Assembly: GCF_022179185.1 (NCBI RefSeq)
Contig: NZ_BPQJ01000006.1
Coordinates: forward strand, 1-64,000
Length of the DNA: 64,000 nucleotides
DNA from: Methylobacterium frigidaeris
Lineage (GTDB): Bacteria; Pseudomonadota; Alphaproteobacteria; Rhizobiales; Beijerinckiaceae
Direction: 5' to 3'
In this document: positions 33,910 to 42,219 of the stretch, piece after piece
How the letters are laid out: each line of letters starts with the position of its first letter
Numbering within the stretch: position 1 is the stretch's first letter
The notes under the pieces: generated by a model
The model's database searches: none
What the model was told of the DNA's origin: nothing
The model's input: the letters and a program-made list of their open reading frames with translations, nothing else
Made by a program: the position numbers and the translations under genes

Positions 33910-35157
33910 TCAGGGCCTCGCCCCGTCCGCCTGGGCCGCCTTGACGACGAGCGGGCAGCCGCCCTGATCCAGGGGCCGGAAGGCCTCGCTGCCGGGAATC
34001 GTCGCGAGCACCCGGTAGAGATCCCACTCGCCCTTCGACTCGGCCGGCTTCTTGACCTCGAACAGGTACATGTCGTGGATCTTGCGGCCGTCGGCCCGGA
34101 TCGTGCCCTTGCCGAAGAGCGGGTCGTCGGTCGGCAGTTCCTTCATCTTCGCCACGATCTGGCGGCCGTCGTCGACGGCGCGCAGGGCCGCCACGGCCTT
34201 GAGGTAGTGGAGCACGCCGGCATAGACCCCGGCCTGGGCGGCGGTGGGCTTGCGACCGGAAAAGCGGCGGGCGAAGCGGTCGGAGAAGGCGCGGGTGCCG
34301 TCGTTGAGATCCCAGTAGAACGGCTCGGTCAGGACCAGCCCCTGCGCCACCTTCGGGGTGAGCGAGTGGATGTCGGACGAGAAGATCAGCAGGCCGGCGA
34401 GGGCCTGGCCGCCCTCCGTCAGCTTTAGCCGCGCTGCCTCGCGCACTGCCCCGATCGTGTCGCCGCCGGCATTCGCCAGCCCGATCACCTTGGCGCCCGA
34501 TCCTTGCGCCTGACGGAGGAACGGCGCGAAGTCCGAGGCCGGGAACGGCGTCTTGACGCTGCCCAGCACCTTGCCACCGTTGCGCAGGATCAGCGCCGTG
34601 GTGTCGCGCTGGACCGCCTCGCCGAAGGCGTAGTCGGCGGTGACGAAGAACCAGGTGTCGCCGCCGCGCTTGACCATGGCGCCGCCGGTGCCGTTCGCCA
34701 GGGCCACCGTGTCGAAGGTCCAGTGCACGGTATTGGGCGAGCAGTCCGGCCCGGTGAGGTCGGCGGTGCCGGCGCCCGAATCGACGAAGACCTTGTTCTT
34801 CTCGCGGGTGACCTGATGGATGGCCAGCGCCACCGACGAGGTCGGCACGTCGAAGATCGCGTCCACCCCCTCCCGGTCGTACCAGACTCTGGCGAGCGCC
34901 GCGCCGACGGCGGGCTTGTTCTGGTGGTCGCCGGCCACGACCTCGACCACGAGGTCGTGGCCCTGCGGGCGGAAATCCTCCACCGCCATGCGGGCGGCGA
35001 CGACCGAACCCTCGCCCGAGATGTCGGCGTAGACGCCCGACCGGTCGTTCAGCACGCCGATCTTCACCGGCGCGATCTTCGCCGGTGTCTCGGCAAGCGC
35101 TGCCACATCGGGCGCAAGACCCATCAGCAGGGCCGAGAGGAGGACCGGGACCCGCAT
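33910..35157 (-). CDS. Branched-chain amino-acid type binding protein, copy 2
   Basis: A 415-residue paralogue of the next gene in the operon. The ATG at 35157 overlaps the livF stop (TGATG); a GTG one codon earlier is also possible. A signal peptide (LLSALLMGLAPDVAALA) precedes the mature PVKIGVLNDRSGVYADISGEGS. Compared with copy 1 the ligand-pocket blocks are nearly the same, and the differences cluster on the surface (for example FRPQGHDLVVEVV against FKAAEKGLKVEIV). The C-terminus has an extra AAQADGARP tail. Both copies should feed the same permease. Confidence 0.93.
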   Translation of the reverse strand: MRVPVLLSALLMGLAPDVAALAETPAKIAPVKIGVLNDRSGVYADISGEGSVVAARMAVEDFRPQGHDLVVEVVAGDHQNKPAVGAALARVWYDREGVDAIFDVPTSSVALAIHQVTREKNKVFVDSGAGTADLTGPDCSPNTVHWTFDTVALANGTGGAMVKRGGDTWFFVTADYAFGEAVQRDTTALILRNGGKVLGSVKTPFPASDFAPFLRQAQGSGAKVIGLANAGGDTIGAVREAARLKLTEGGQALAGLLIFSSDIHSLTPKVAQGLVLTEPFYWDLNDGTRAFSDRFARRFSGRKPTAAQAGVYAGVLHYLKAVAALRAVDDGRQIVAKMKELPTDDPLFGKGTIRADGRKIHDMYLFEVKKPAESKGEWDLYRVLATIPGSEAFRPLDQGGCPLVVKAAQADGARP

Positions 35158-35906
35158 CACACGCCGAGATAGGTGTGCAGCTTGTCGATGTTGGCGTCGA
35201 GTTCGCTGTTCGGGATCATGTCGATCACCCGGCCCTGCTCGACCACGAAGTGCCGGTCGGCCACGGTCTGCGCGAAGCGGAAGTTCTGCTCCACCAGGAC
35301 GATCGTGTAGCCCTCGGTCTTCAGCCGGGCGAGGGTGCGCCCGATCTGCTGCACGATGACGGGGGCGAGACCCTCGGTCGGCTCGTCGAGCAGGATCAGC
35401 TTGGCGCCGGTGCGCAGGATGCGGCCGATGGCGAGCATCTGCTGCTCGCCGCCCGAGAGCTTGGTGCCCTGGCTGCCCGAGCGCTCCTTGAGGTTCGGGA
35501 ACAGGGTGTAGATCTGCTCGACCGTCATCCCGCCGGGCTTCACCCGCGGCGGCAGCATCAGGTTCTCGTAGACCGACAGGCTCGAGAAGATGCCGCGCTC
35601 CTCCGGCACGTAGCCGAGGCCGAGCTTGGCGATGTTGCGCGAGGCCATGCCGATGGTCTCGGTGCCGTCGTAGCGGATCGAGCCCTTGCGCTTGCCGAGG
35701 ATGCCGATGATGGCGCGGAGCGTCGTGGTCTTGCCGGCGCCGTTGCGGCCGAGCAGTGTCACCACCTCGCCGGGCTTCACGTCGAAGGTGATGCCGTGCA
35801 GCACGTGGCTCTCGCCGTACCAGCCCTCGAGCCCCTGCACCGCGAGAAGCGGGGCGGTGGCGCTTGCCGCCGCCGGGACCGGTTTCGTCATCACCGCCTC
35901 AGCCAT
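35157..35906 (-). CDS. livF: Branched-chain amino-acid type ABC ATPase LivF
   Basis: A 249-residue ATPase. Walker A GRNGAGKTT, signature LSGGEQQMLAIGRIL, Walker B LILLDEPTEGLAP, and the LivF-specific GYVPEERGIFSSLSVYENL. It overlaps livG by 8 bases and the next binding-protein gene by one, so translation is coupled. It acts with LivG on the inner face of the membrane. Confidence 0.95.
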   Translation of the reverse strand: MAEAVMTKPVPAAASATAPLLAVQGLEGWYGESHVLHGITFDVKPGEVVTLLGRNGAGKTTTLRAIIGILGKRKGSIRYDGTETIGMASRNIAKLGLGYVPEERGIFSSLSVYENLMLPPRVKPGGMTVEQIYTLFPNLKERSGSQGTKLSGGEQQMLAIGRILRTGAKLILLDEPTEGLAPVIVQQIGRTLARLKTEGYTIVLVEQNFRFAQTVADRHFVVEQGRVIDMIPNSELDANIDKLHTYLGV

Positions 35907-36720
35907 GACCGGCTCCGATATAGGCTTCGACCACGCGGGGATCCTTCGACACGGTGGCGTAGTCGCCCTCCGCCAGCACCTGGCCGCGCGCCAGCACGGT
36001 GATGCGGTCGGAGAGCGAGGCGACGACCGACAGATTGTGCTCGACCATCAGGATGGTGCGGTTGGCCGAGACGCGGCGGATCAGCGCCGCGGTCCGGTCG
36101 ACGTCCTCGTGGCCCATCCCGGCCATCGGCTCGTCGAGGAGCAGCATCTCGGGTTCGAGCGCCAGCGTGGTGGCGATCTCGAGGGCCCGCTTGCGGCCAT
36201 AGGAGAGTTCCACCGCCGGAATGTCGGCGAAGTCCGACAGGCCGACCGCCTCGACTAGCTCCAAAGCCTCCTGGTTGAGGGCGCGCAGCACCGTCTCGGA
36301 GCGCCAGAAATCGAACGAATCGCCGCGCTTGCGCCGCTGCAGCGCGATGCGGACGTTCTCCTTGACGGTCAGGTGCGGGAAGACCGCCGAGATCTGGAAC
36401 GAGCGCACCAGGCCGAGGCGAGCGACGTCCGCCGGCTTCATGCCGGTGATGTCGCGGCCGTTATAGCGGATCGAACCCGCCGACGGCGTCAGGAACTTCG
36501 TCAGCAGGTTGAAGCAGGTGGTCTTGCCGGCGCCGTTCGGGCCGATCAGCGCGTGGATGGTGCCGCGCGTCACCTCGAGCGTCACGCCGTTCACGGCGCG
36601 AAACCCCTTGAACTCCTTGGTCAGCCCCTCGGTGGACAGAACGATGTCCTGGCCCGTGGCGCCGGTGGCTGTGCCGCCTCCTCGGGGGCGTTCCTCAACG
36701 TGGGTGGTCGGTTGGGCCAT
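35899..36720 (-). CDS. livG: Branched-chain amino-acid type ABC ATPase LivG
   Basis: A 273-residue ATPase, first in the operon. Walker A GPNGAGKTT, GLVRSFQISAVFPHLTVKENV, signature LSYGRKRALEIATTL (LSYG in place of LSGG, common in LivG) and Walker B MLLLDEPMAGMGHED. An N-terminal disordered stretch of about 24 residues precedes the domain. The likely promoter region (36721-36843) carries an inverted repeat. Confidence 0.95.
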   Translation of the reverse strand: MAQPTTHVEERPRGGGTATGATGQDIVLSTEGLTKEFKGFRAVNGVTLEVTRGTIHALIGPNGAGKTTCFNLLTKFLTPSAGSIRYNGRDITGMKPADVARLGLVRSFQISAVFPHLTVKENVRIALQRRKRGDSFDFWRSETVLRALNQEALELVEAVGLSDFADIPAVELSYGRKRALEIATTLALEPEMLLLDEPMAGMGHEDVDRTAALIRRVSANRTILMVEHNLSVVASLSDRITVLARGQVLAEGDYATVSKDPRVVEAYIGAGHG

Positions 36721-36764
36721 GTCGGCGCGTCACCCCTGCGTTTCCTCACTCGCGCTTATGCGCG

Positions 36765-36779
36765 TATCGCATAGCGAAA
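36765..36779. promoter_or_regulatory. Candidate operator upstream of livG
   Basis: TATCGCATAGCGAAA is an imperfect palindrome centred on TCGCATAGCGA, 45 bases upstream of the livG start; a partly overlapping CGCTTATGCG/CGCATAGCG inverted repeat extends it. Boxes of this general shape are bound by IclR- and GntR-type regulators. No regulator gene is adjacent. Confidence 0.35.
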
Positions 36780-36843
36780 CAGCATGCCGCCGATGGAGTG
36801 TCAACGGGTTCGGACCGCCCCGGCAAGGGGAGATCCGAGCTTG

Positions 36844-37926
36844 TCAGATCTTATTCGCGGCCGGTTCCGGCTCAGGAGACGGTTCGAGCAGCGTCCGCGC
36901 CGCGCGGGTAAGGGGCCGCTCGACGATGCGGTGCAGCAAGAGCGCGGCGATGCTGGCGAGGACCACCATCAGGAGCGCCAGCGGCCCGGGGCCGATCGGC
37001 GCCGTGAGGCCGGTCGCCTCGGCGATCACGCGCAGGCCCCGTACGACGAAGGGATGAGCCAGATAGAGTGCGTAGGACGCGTCTCCCAGTATCACCGCCG
37101 GGCGGAGACGGGGACTCGCGGCGCCCGCGGGTCCGAGCGCCGCGGCGGCGACCAGGAGCGTGGCGGGCCCGCCCCAGGCGACGCAGCGGGGCAGGGCGGG
37201 GGCCTCGCCGGCCAGCGACAGGAGGGCCAGGCCGGTGATGGCCAGCGCGAGGCGCGCGGGGCCGGGCAGACGCAGCCCCTCCTGCCGCACGAGAGCGAGG
37301 GCGACCCCGCAGGCGAATTCGAGCACGATCGGGTCGCTCCAGAACGCCAGCGGCACCGGCAGCGGCACTGCGACCCGACCAATGGCGACGAGGCCGGCGA
37401 GGAGCGCGAGCACGCCGAGGATCGCCTGTCGCCGGCCCCACGGCAGCGCGAGGGCGAAGAGTGCGTAGAACGCCATCTCGTAGTTGAGCGTCCAGCCGAG
37501 CGAGTAGAGCGGCTGCACCGTCCCGTCCGTCCGAGCCATCGGCCAGAACAGGTAGGAGGCCGCGAGGGTGGCGGGCCCCTCGGCGCCGGCACCGACGAGA
37601 CCGGGCCTGAGCCAGGCGAGGGCGAGGGCGAGGGTGGTGGCGAGCCAGTAGAGCGGCACCACCCGGGCGATCCGGTGGGCGAGGAAGATCCTTCGGGCCT
37701 CCGCCCGCCCGTGCAGCGGGGCCGCCGCGTGCACGATGATGAAGCCGGAGATGACGAAGAACACGTCGACCCCGGCCGGCCAGGGCAGCCAGGTCGCGGG
37801 AGCGAAGGGAAGTCCCGCCCGGGCGGCGAGGCCTGCGACCTCGAACTGCGCGTGGCCAGCCGCGACCATCAGGGCGGCCAGCGCCCGCAAGATCTGGATC
37901 AACGGCAGGGGTGTAGGGCGTGTCAC
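36844..37926 (-). CDS. Acyltransferase 3 family membrane protein
   Basis: A 360-residue OafA/YrhL-like O-acyltransferase, GTG start. About ten membrane helices. Hallmarks: LIQILRALAALMVAAGHAQFE with the catalytic His, VDVFFVISGFII, LAHRIARVVPLYWL and GDASYALYLAHPFVV. These proteins put acetyl or other acyl groups on surface sugars (O-antigen, exopolysaccharide, peptidoglycan). There is no SGNH domain at the C-terminus. Neighbouring genes give no clue to the sugar. It is divergent from the DUF4142 gene. Confidence 0.92.
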   Translation of the reverse strand: MTRPTPLPLIQILRALAALMVAAGHAQFEVAGLAARAGLPFAPATWLPWPAGVDVFFVISGFIIVHAAAPLHGRAEARRIFLAHRIARVVPLYWLATTLALALAWLRPGLVGAGAEGPATLAASYLFWPMARTDGTVQPLYSLGWTLNYEMAFYALFALALPWGRRQAILGVLALLAGLVAIGRVAVPLPVPLAFWSDPIVLEFACGVALALVRQEGLRLPGPARLALAITGLALLSLAGEAPALPRCVAWGGPATLLVAAAALGPAGAASPRLRPAVILGDASYALYLAHPFVVRGLRVIAEATGLTAPIGPGPLALLMVVLASIAALLLHRIVERPLTRAARTLLEPSPEPEPAANKI

Positions 37927-38185
37927 GGGAGGCGGGCCGCATCGCGTTGGCGCCCGGACCGTCCGGGGCGTCGAGGGCCGTCATACCGGAGGCGATCGCC
38001 TCCCGGCCAGGGGCCGGCAGTCCGGATGGTGACGCAACGGCGGGAACAATGTTCGCGAACGCTCGTTGTCCAGCCCGAAAGCGTCCTGCCAAGAATGGTC
38101 TTGCCAAGCCGAGCCGAACGAACGGCGCGATGTTCGGCCATTGACCGATTGTGACGCTCAAGAACAGATTTTCAGGAGATCACCG

Positions 38186-38902
38186 ATGAAGAAGCTCGTT
38201 GCCCTGACCGGCCTTGCCGTTGCTCTCGCGACCCCCGCCTTCGCGCAGCAGATCGGCAATTTCAACGAGTTCCGCTCGATGGCGCTGATGTCGAACGCGT
38301 TCGAGGTCAAGTCGAGCCAGATCGCCCTCGACAAGTCGCGCAACCCGCGGATCCGGGAATACGCCCGTGAGATGATCCGCGACCACCGCGCCGCCAACGT
38401 CGCTCTGCTCGGTGGCCGTGAGAACGTGGCCCGCGGCACCGGCGCCGGCATCGGCGGTCTGATCGAAGCGCCCTTCGCCATCGCGGGCGGCGCGGTCGGC
38501 GCGGCCACGGGTGCGGCGGCCGGCGTGGTCGGCGGTACGTTGCAGGGCGGCCCGGTCGGCGGCCTCGAGGGCCTCGGAGCCGGCGCGGCCCGCGGCGCCC
38601 AGGTCGGCGCGAACGCGGTCGACTTCGATGGCGACGTGACCACTACGGCGGCTACCCAGGCCGTTCCGCTGAGCCCGCAGCAGCAGGCGATGCTCGCCGA
38701 GCTCGCCGACACCCCGGCCGGCCCGGCCTTCGATCGCACCTACGCCCGCATGCAGGTGCAGGCTCACGGCATGACGGTCGCCAACTACCAGGCCTACGCC
38801 CAGTCGGGCCCGAACCCGGCCCTGCGCGCCTACGTCCAGCAGGCCCTGCCGGTGATGCAGCAGCACCTGGCGATGGCGCAGCGGCTGCCGGGCGCCCGGT
38901 AA
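38186..38902 (+). CDS. DUF4142 protein split by a glycine-rich insert
   Basis: A 238-residue exported protein. The start MKKLVALTG follows AGGAGA; the signal peptide is cut after AFA. Residues 22-82 (FNEFRSMALMSNAFEVKSSQIALDKSRNPRIREYAREMIRDHRAAN) are the first half of a DUF4142 helical domain, and residues about 160-235 (SPQQQAMLAELADTPAGPAFDRTYARMQVQAH, HLAMAQRL) the second half. Between them sits a Gly/Ala-rich insert (about 84-155; GGAVGAATGAAAGVVGG) resembling a glycine-zipper segment that could enter a membrane. DUF4142 proteins are exported ferritin-like bundles linked to stress in rhizobia. The insert is unusual. Confidence 0.85.
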   Translation: MKKLVALTGLAVALATPAFAQQIGNFNEFRSMALMSNAFEVKSSQIALDKSRNPRIREYAREMIRDHRAANVALLGGRENVARGTGAGIGGLIEAPFAIAGGAVGAATGAAAGVVGGTLQGGPVGGLEGLGAGAARGAQVGANAVDFDGDVTTTAATQAVPLSPQQQAMLAELADTPAGPAFDRTYARMQVQAHGMTVANYQAYAQSGPNPALRAYVQQALPVMQQHLAMAQRLPGAR

Positions 38903-38930
38903 GATCTCGCGGTTAAGTGATGTGACGGGG

Positions 38931-38955
38931 CGGGGGGCCGGAAGGCCCGCCGTTT
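38931..38955 (+). terminator. Terminator of the DUF4142 gene
   Basis: CGGGGGGCC-GGAA-GGCCCGCCG forms a hairpin with one G-G mismatch and a GNRA-type loop, followed by TTTCCGTTT, 29 bases after the stop. Confidence 0.65.
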
Positions 38956-39097
38956 CCGTTTAGGCAGCAGCGCCACCTTGAGAAGATCGGTCGGTGTTTA
39001 TCGATCGGAAAGCCCGCCGGCTCTGCATTCGAGAGGTGAGACTCCGCGGGTGGCCGCCCGCGGGCCATCTTGTCAGGTGAACCTACTCGTGACACGA

Positions 39098-39137
39098 GCC
39101 CGATCGTGATGGTCAGCGACCATCCGGTCGGGCTTTT
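39098..39137 (+). terminator. Orphan intrinsic terminator
   Basis: Outer arms GCCCGA (39098-39103) and TCGGGC (39128-39133) enclose an ATGGTC/GACCAT stem-loop and are followed by TTTT. It lies about 140 bases after the terminator of the upstream gene, so it may end a separate short transcript. Confidence 0.5.
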
Positions 39138-39367
39138 CGCGATGGTGATGGTGAGCGACCATATCCTTCCCAGCCGTGCCTGCTCAGCCCTTGCGGGTTT
39201 CGAGGGTGGCCGGCGATGTCCACCGTAAACCCCACGCGTCACGGGGCTCCCGCAGCCGGGAAGGTGTCGTCTGACGTAAGGAAGCTAGCGGGTGTCGGGC
39301 TGATTGACGCTGCCTCGATGTGGTCACTTCCGAGCTTTGGCGCACTGCCGACGCTCGCGGTCTCACC

Positions 39368-40453
39368 TTAAATCTCCACCACCCCGATCGTCTCCTCGTC
39401 GAACGCGACGCTCTTGACGATCGCCAGCACAGGCAGTCCCGGTGCCAGGGCGAGTTCGTGGACGGCGAGGCGCGTGACCTCGGCGACCAGGCTCGCATCG
39501 CCGCAGGCGATCTCGACCCGGGCGTGGGGCCCGTCCCCCGGCGTCACGGCGGTGACGGTACCAAAGAGGACATTGCGGGCGCTCAACGATCGCGGGGCTT
39601 CGCGCGCCACCAGCACGTCGCGGGCCCGCACGCGCACCCGCACGCCGGCCCCGATCGGCAGGCCCAGGCGCGGCACCGTCAGGCGGCCGGGCGGGCCGTC
39701 GAGATGAGTGAGGCCGAAGGCCTCGTCGTGGGCGGCGATCCGCAGGTGCAGGAGGGCGCCGGTCTCGTGACCCGGGAAGAGGGCGCCCCGGCGCAGCACC
39801 TCGGCGGCGGGGCCGCAGGCCGCCACACGGCCGTGGTCCAGCACCACCACCGTGTCGGCGAGGCGCGCCACCTCGGCGACGGCGTGGCTGACATAGACGA
39901 TCGGCACCCGCGCCTCGTCGCGTAGGCGCGCCACGTAGGGCAGGATCTCGGCCTTGCGCGCCTCGTCGAGGGCCGAGAGCGGCTCGTCCATCAGCAGCAG
40001 CCGCGGGCGGGCGAGCAGGGCCCGCCCGATCGCCACCCGCTGGCGCTCCCCGCCCGACAGCCCGGCCGGTCTCCGATCGAGCAGGGGGGCCATGCCGAGG
40101 AGATCGGCCACCGCCTCCAGGCTCGGCCCGCCGGACCGCTCTCGCGAAAACCAGCGCCCGAACAGCAGGTTCTGGCGCACGCTCAGATGCGGCAGGAGCC
40201 GCGCCTCCTGGAACACGTAGCCGATCCGGCGCCGATGCACCGGCACCCGGACGCCGCATTCCGTATCGAGGAGGGTGACGCCGTCGACCACCACCCGCCC
40301 GTGATCCGGCCGCAGGAGCCCGGCGATCACGTCGACGAGGGTCGACTTGCCGGAGCCGGACCGGCCGAACAGGGCGGTGACCCGCCCCTCTGCCGTGAAG
40401 GCCGCATCGAGCGCGAAGGCGCCTCGGGCGTGCCGGACCGCGACCTCGATCAT
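39368..40453 (-). CDS. modC: Molybdate ABC transporter ATPase ModC
   Basis: A 361-residue ATPase; start MIEVAVRHARGAFALD (ATG 40453). Walker A GRSGSGKST, signature LSGGERQRVAIGRAL, Walker B LLLMDEPLSALD. The ModC traits are IGYVFQEARLLPHLSVRQNL and a C-terminal Mop/TOBE domain (about residues 290-360; SARNVLFGTVTAV, VARLAVHELALAPG-like), which binds molybdate or tungstate. It follows modB by 13 bp. Molybdate would supply formate dehydrogenase and other molybdo-enzymes important to a methylotroph. Confidence 0.93.
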   Translation of the reverse strand: MIEVAVRHARGAFALDAAFTAEGRVTALFGRSGSGKSTLVDVIAGLLRPDHGRVVVDGVTLLDTECGVRVPVHRRRIGYVFQEARLLPHLSVRQNLLFGRWFSRERSGGPSLEAVADLLGMAPLLDRRPAGLSGGERQRVAIGRALLARPRLLLMDEPLSALDEARKAEILPYVARLRDEARVPIVYVSHAVAEVARLADTVVVLDHGRVAACGPAAEVLRRGALFPGHETGALLHLRIAAHDEAFGLTHLDGPPGRLTVPRLGLPIGAGVRVRVRARDVLVAREAPRSLSARNVLFGTVTAVTPGDGPHARVEIACGDASLVAEVTRLAVHELALAPGLPVLAIVKSVAFDEETIGVVEI

Positions 40454-40466
40454 CCCGAAAGTCCGA

Positions 40467-41291
40467 TCATGCCCCGAGCCTGCGCCGGGCCCGCCGGGCC
40501 AGCCACTCGGAGGCGAGGAGCGCCGCCATCGACAGGGCGACCGAGACCAGGGTGAGGCGCAAGGCGCCGGCCTCGCCACCCGGCACCTGGGTCAGGGTGT
40601 AGATCGCCGAGGGCAGGGTCTGGGTCTCGCCCGGGATGTTCGACACGAAGGTGATGGTCGCACCGAACTCCCCCATCGCCTTGGCGAAGGCCAGGACCGC
40701 GCCGGCGAGGATGCCCGGCAGGGAGAGCGGCAGCGTGACGACGAGGAAGACCGCCGCCGGCGGGGCCCCGAGCGTGCCGGCGGCCTGTTCGAGCTTGCGG
40801 TCGACCGCCTCGAGGGAGAGCCGCATCGCCCGCACCATCAGCGGAAAGCCCATCACCGCGCAGGCGAGCGCCGCCCCGGTCCAGCGGAACGAGAACACGA
40901 TGCCGATCTCGGCGAGCGCCGCCCCGAACCATCCCCGGCGCCCGAAGGCGAGGAGCAGCAGGTAGCCGGTCACCACCGGCGGCAGGATCAGCGGCAGGTG
41001 GACCAGCCCGTCGAGGAGCGCCCGGCCACGGAACTCGCGGCGGGCGAGCAGATACGCCACGGCGAGCCCCGGCAGCAGGCTCGCCAGCGTCGCCACGCTC
41101 GCCACCAGCAGGCTGAGCCGGAGCGCGCTCCACTCGTCGGGGGTGAGGAACAGGGCGGAGTCTTCCCGAGGATCCGATCCCGCACCATGGCGGATCGGCG
41201 CCCGGAGTCCAGGCCCCGCACGGCAACGCTGGGTTTCAGGCCGGCCAATTGATCCGCGCCCGTATCTGGGGCCCTGTGGCGAAGGCTCCAC
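40467..41291 (-). CDS. modB: Molybdate ABC transporter permease ModB
   Basis: A 228-274 residue permease. The recognisable protein begins FLTPDEWSALRLSLLVASVATL, matching the normal ModB N-terminus, and continues with five to six membrane helices and the ATPase-contact loop EQAAGTLGAPPAAVFLVVTLPLS. The start is a problem: the codon where ModB usually has Met is CTG (41151-41153). The only in-frame ATG is at 41291 and adds 46 Arg/Pro-rich residues unlike ModB, reaching into the divergent GST promoter. Initiation at CTG or the long form are both possible. No modA is adjacent. Confidence 0.85.
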   Translation of the reverse strand: MEPSPQGPRYGRGSIGRPETQRCRAGPGLRAPIRHGAGSDPREDSALFLTPDEWSALRLSLLVASVATLASLLPGLAVAYLLARREFRGRALLDGLVHLPLILPPVVTGYLLLLAFGRRGWFGAALAEIGIVFSFRWTGAALACAVMGFPLMVRAMRLSLEAVDRKLEQAAGTLGAPPAAVFLVVTLPLSLPGILAGAVLAFAKAMGEFGATITFVSNIPGETQTLPSAIYTLTQVPGGEAGALRLTLVSVALSMAALLASEWLARRARRRLGA

Positions 41292-41311
41292 GCCGCTCCC
41301 CGGAGGCCCGG

Positions 41312-41989
41312 ATGATCACCTTCTACTTCAACGGCTCGCCCAACCCGACCAAGGTCGCACTCTTCCTGGAGGAGGCGGGGCTGCCTTACGAGCCCGTGGC
41401 GGTGGACACCCGCAAGGGCGAGCAGTTCGCGCCCGAGTTCCTCACGCTCAACCCGAACGGCAAGGTGCCGGTGATCGTCGACGACGGCACCGTGGTGTTC
41501 GATTCGAACGCGATCCTGCTCTACCTCGCCGAGAAGACCGGCCGCTTCTTAGCCCCGGCCTCCGAGCGCGGCGCGCTGCTGTCCTGGCTGATGTTCGTGG
41601 CGACCGGCATCGGACCGTTCTCGGGACAGGCGGTGCATTTCCGCCATTTCGCCCCCGAGAAGGTGGCTTACGCCAACGACCGCTACCAATTCGAGGTGAA
41701 GCGCCACTACGGCGTCCTCGACCGGCACCTCGCGGGGCGAGAGTGGATGGTGGGCGACGCCTACGGCATCGTCGACATGGCGGTCTGGGGCTGGGCCCGG
41801 ATGCTGCCCTTCATCCTCGGCGAGGGCGCGTTCGACGCGTTTCCGGACCTGAAGCGCCACCACGATGCGATCGCGTCGCGACCCGCCGCCACCAAAGCCA
41901 TCGCCCTGAAGGACCGCTTCACCTTCAAGGCCGAGATGGATGCCGAGGCGCGAGGACATATGTTCAAGCATCTGACGCCCGCCGCTTGA
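41312..41989 (+). CDS. Glutathione S-transferase family protein
   Basis: A 225-residue GST of the YghU/Ure2-like or beta-like type. The start MITFYFNGSPNPTKVALFLEE follows GGAGG. The thioredoxin-like domain (residues 1-80) has NGSPNPTKV at the catalytic turn, LNPNGKVPVIVDDGTVVFDSNAILLYLAEK for glutathione binding, and a helical C-terminal domain with MVGDAYGIVDMAVWGWARML. Probable role: glutathione conjugation or peroxide or disulfide chemistry; substrate unknown. It is divergent from modB with very short spacing. Confidence 0.93.
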   Translation: MITFYFNGSPNPTKVALFLEEAGLPYEPVAVDTRKGEQFAPEFLTLNPNGKVPVIVDDGTVVFDSNAILLYLAEKTGRFLAPASERGALLSWLMFVATGIGPFSGQAVHFRHFAPEKVAYANDRYQFEVKRHYGVLDRHLAGREWMVGDAYGIVDMAVWGWARMLPFILGEGAFDAFPDLKRHHDAIASRPAATKAIALKDRFTFKAEMDAEARGHMFKHLTPAA

Positions 41990-42045
41990 GATCCTAGAAA
42001 AGCAAGAGAATTTTTCGCATCCGGTGCCGCTTCACGGCGTCAATC

Positions 42046-42180
42046 CGGGACTCGTCGAAGGCGAGAGCCCGGGATTCAGAAACCGCAGTTGGAAAAGAAT
42101 AAAGCGGGCGCTATCCGCCTCTGTCTAAACCTGCCGCGTCGCTGGAATCCGGGCTCCGCTATGCGGTCCCCGAATGACTC
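42046..42180. repeat. Palindromic repeats, family B-like pair
   Basis: AATCCGGG (about 42046) and CCCGGGATT (about 42070) form one hairpin. A second element at 42143-42180 (GGAATCCGGGCTCCGC and GCGGTCCCCGAATGAC) matches the reverse complement of the family B copy at 15809. Both lie in the gap between the GST gene and the aldolase gene. Confidence 0.65.
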
Positions 42181-42219
42181 TGTAAGTGTGAAACCGGTCG
42201 AGAGAGGAGGAAATATGCC

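Larger units (their letters stand above)
38903..39367. other. 465-bp intergenic region with two terminator-like hairpins
   Basis: No protein gene is supported here. The left end holds the terminator of the DUF4142 gene. A second intrinsic-terminator-like hairpin at 39098-39137 has no gene of its own, and the 15-mer ATGGTSAGCGACCAT occurs at 39109-39123 and 39148-39162. The stretch between the two terminators could encode a small RNA on the plus strand. Confidence 0.5.

Noticed and set aside
38913..39242. A 109-codon minus-strand frame in the 38.9-39.4 kb gap
   Set aside because: It runs through two terminator hairpins, and the repeated SLTITI comes from the duplicated 15-mer, so it is not protein-like.
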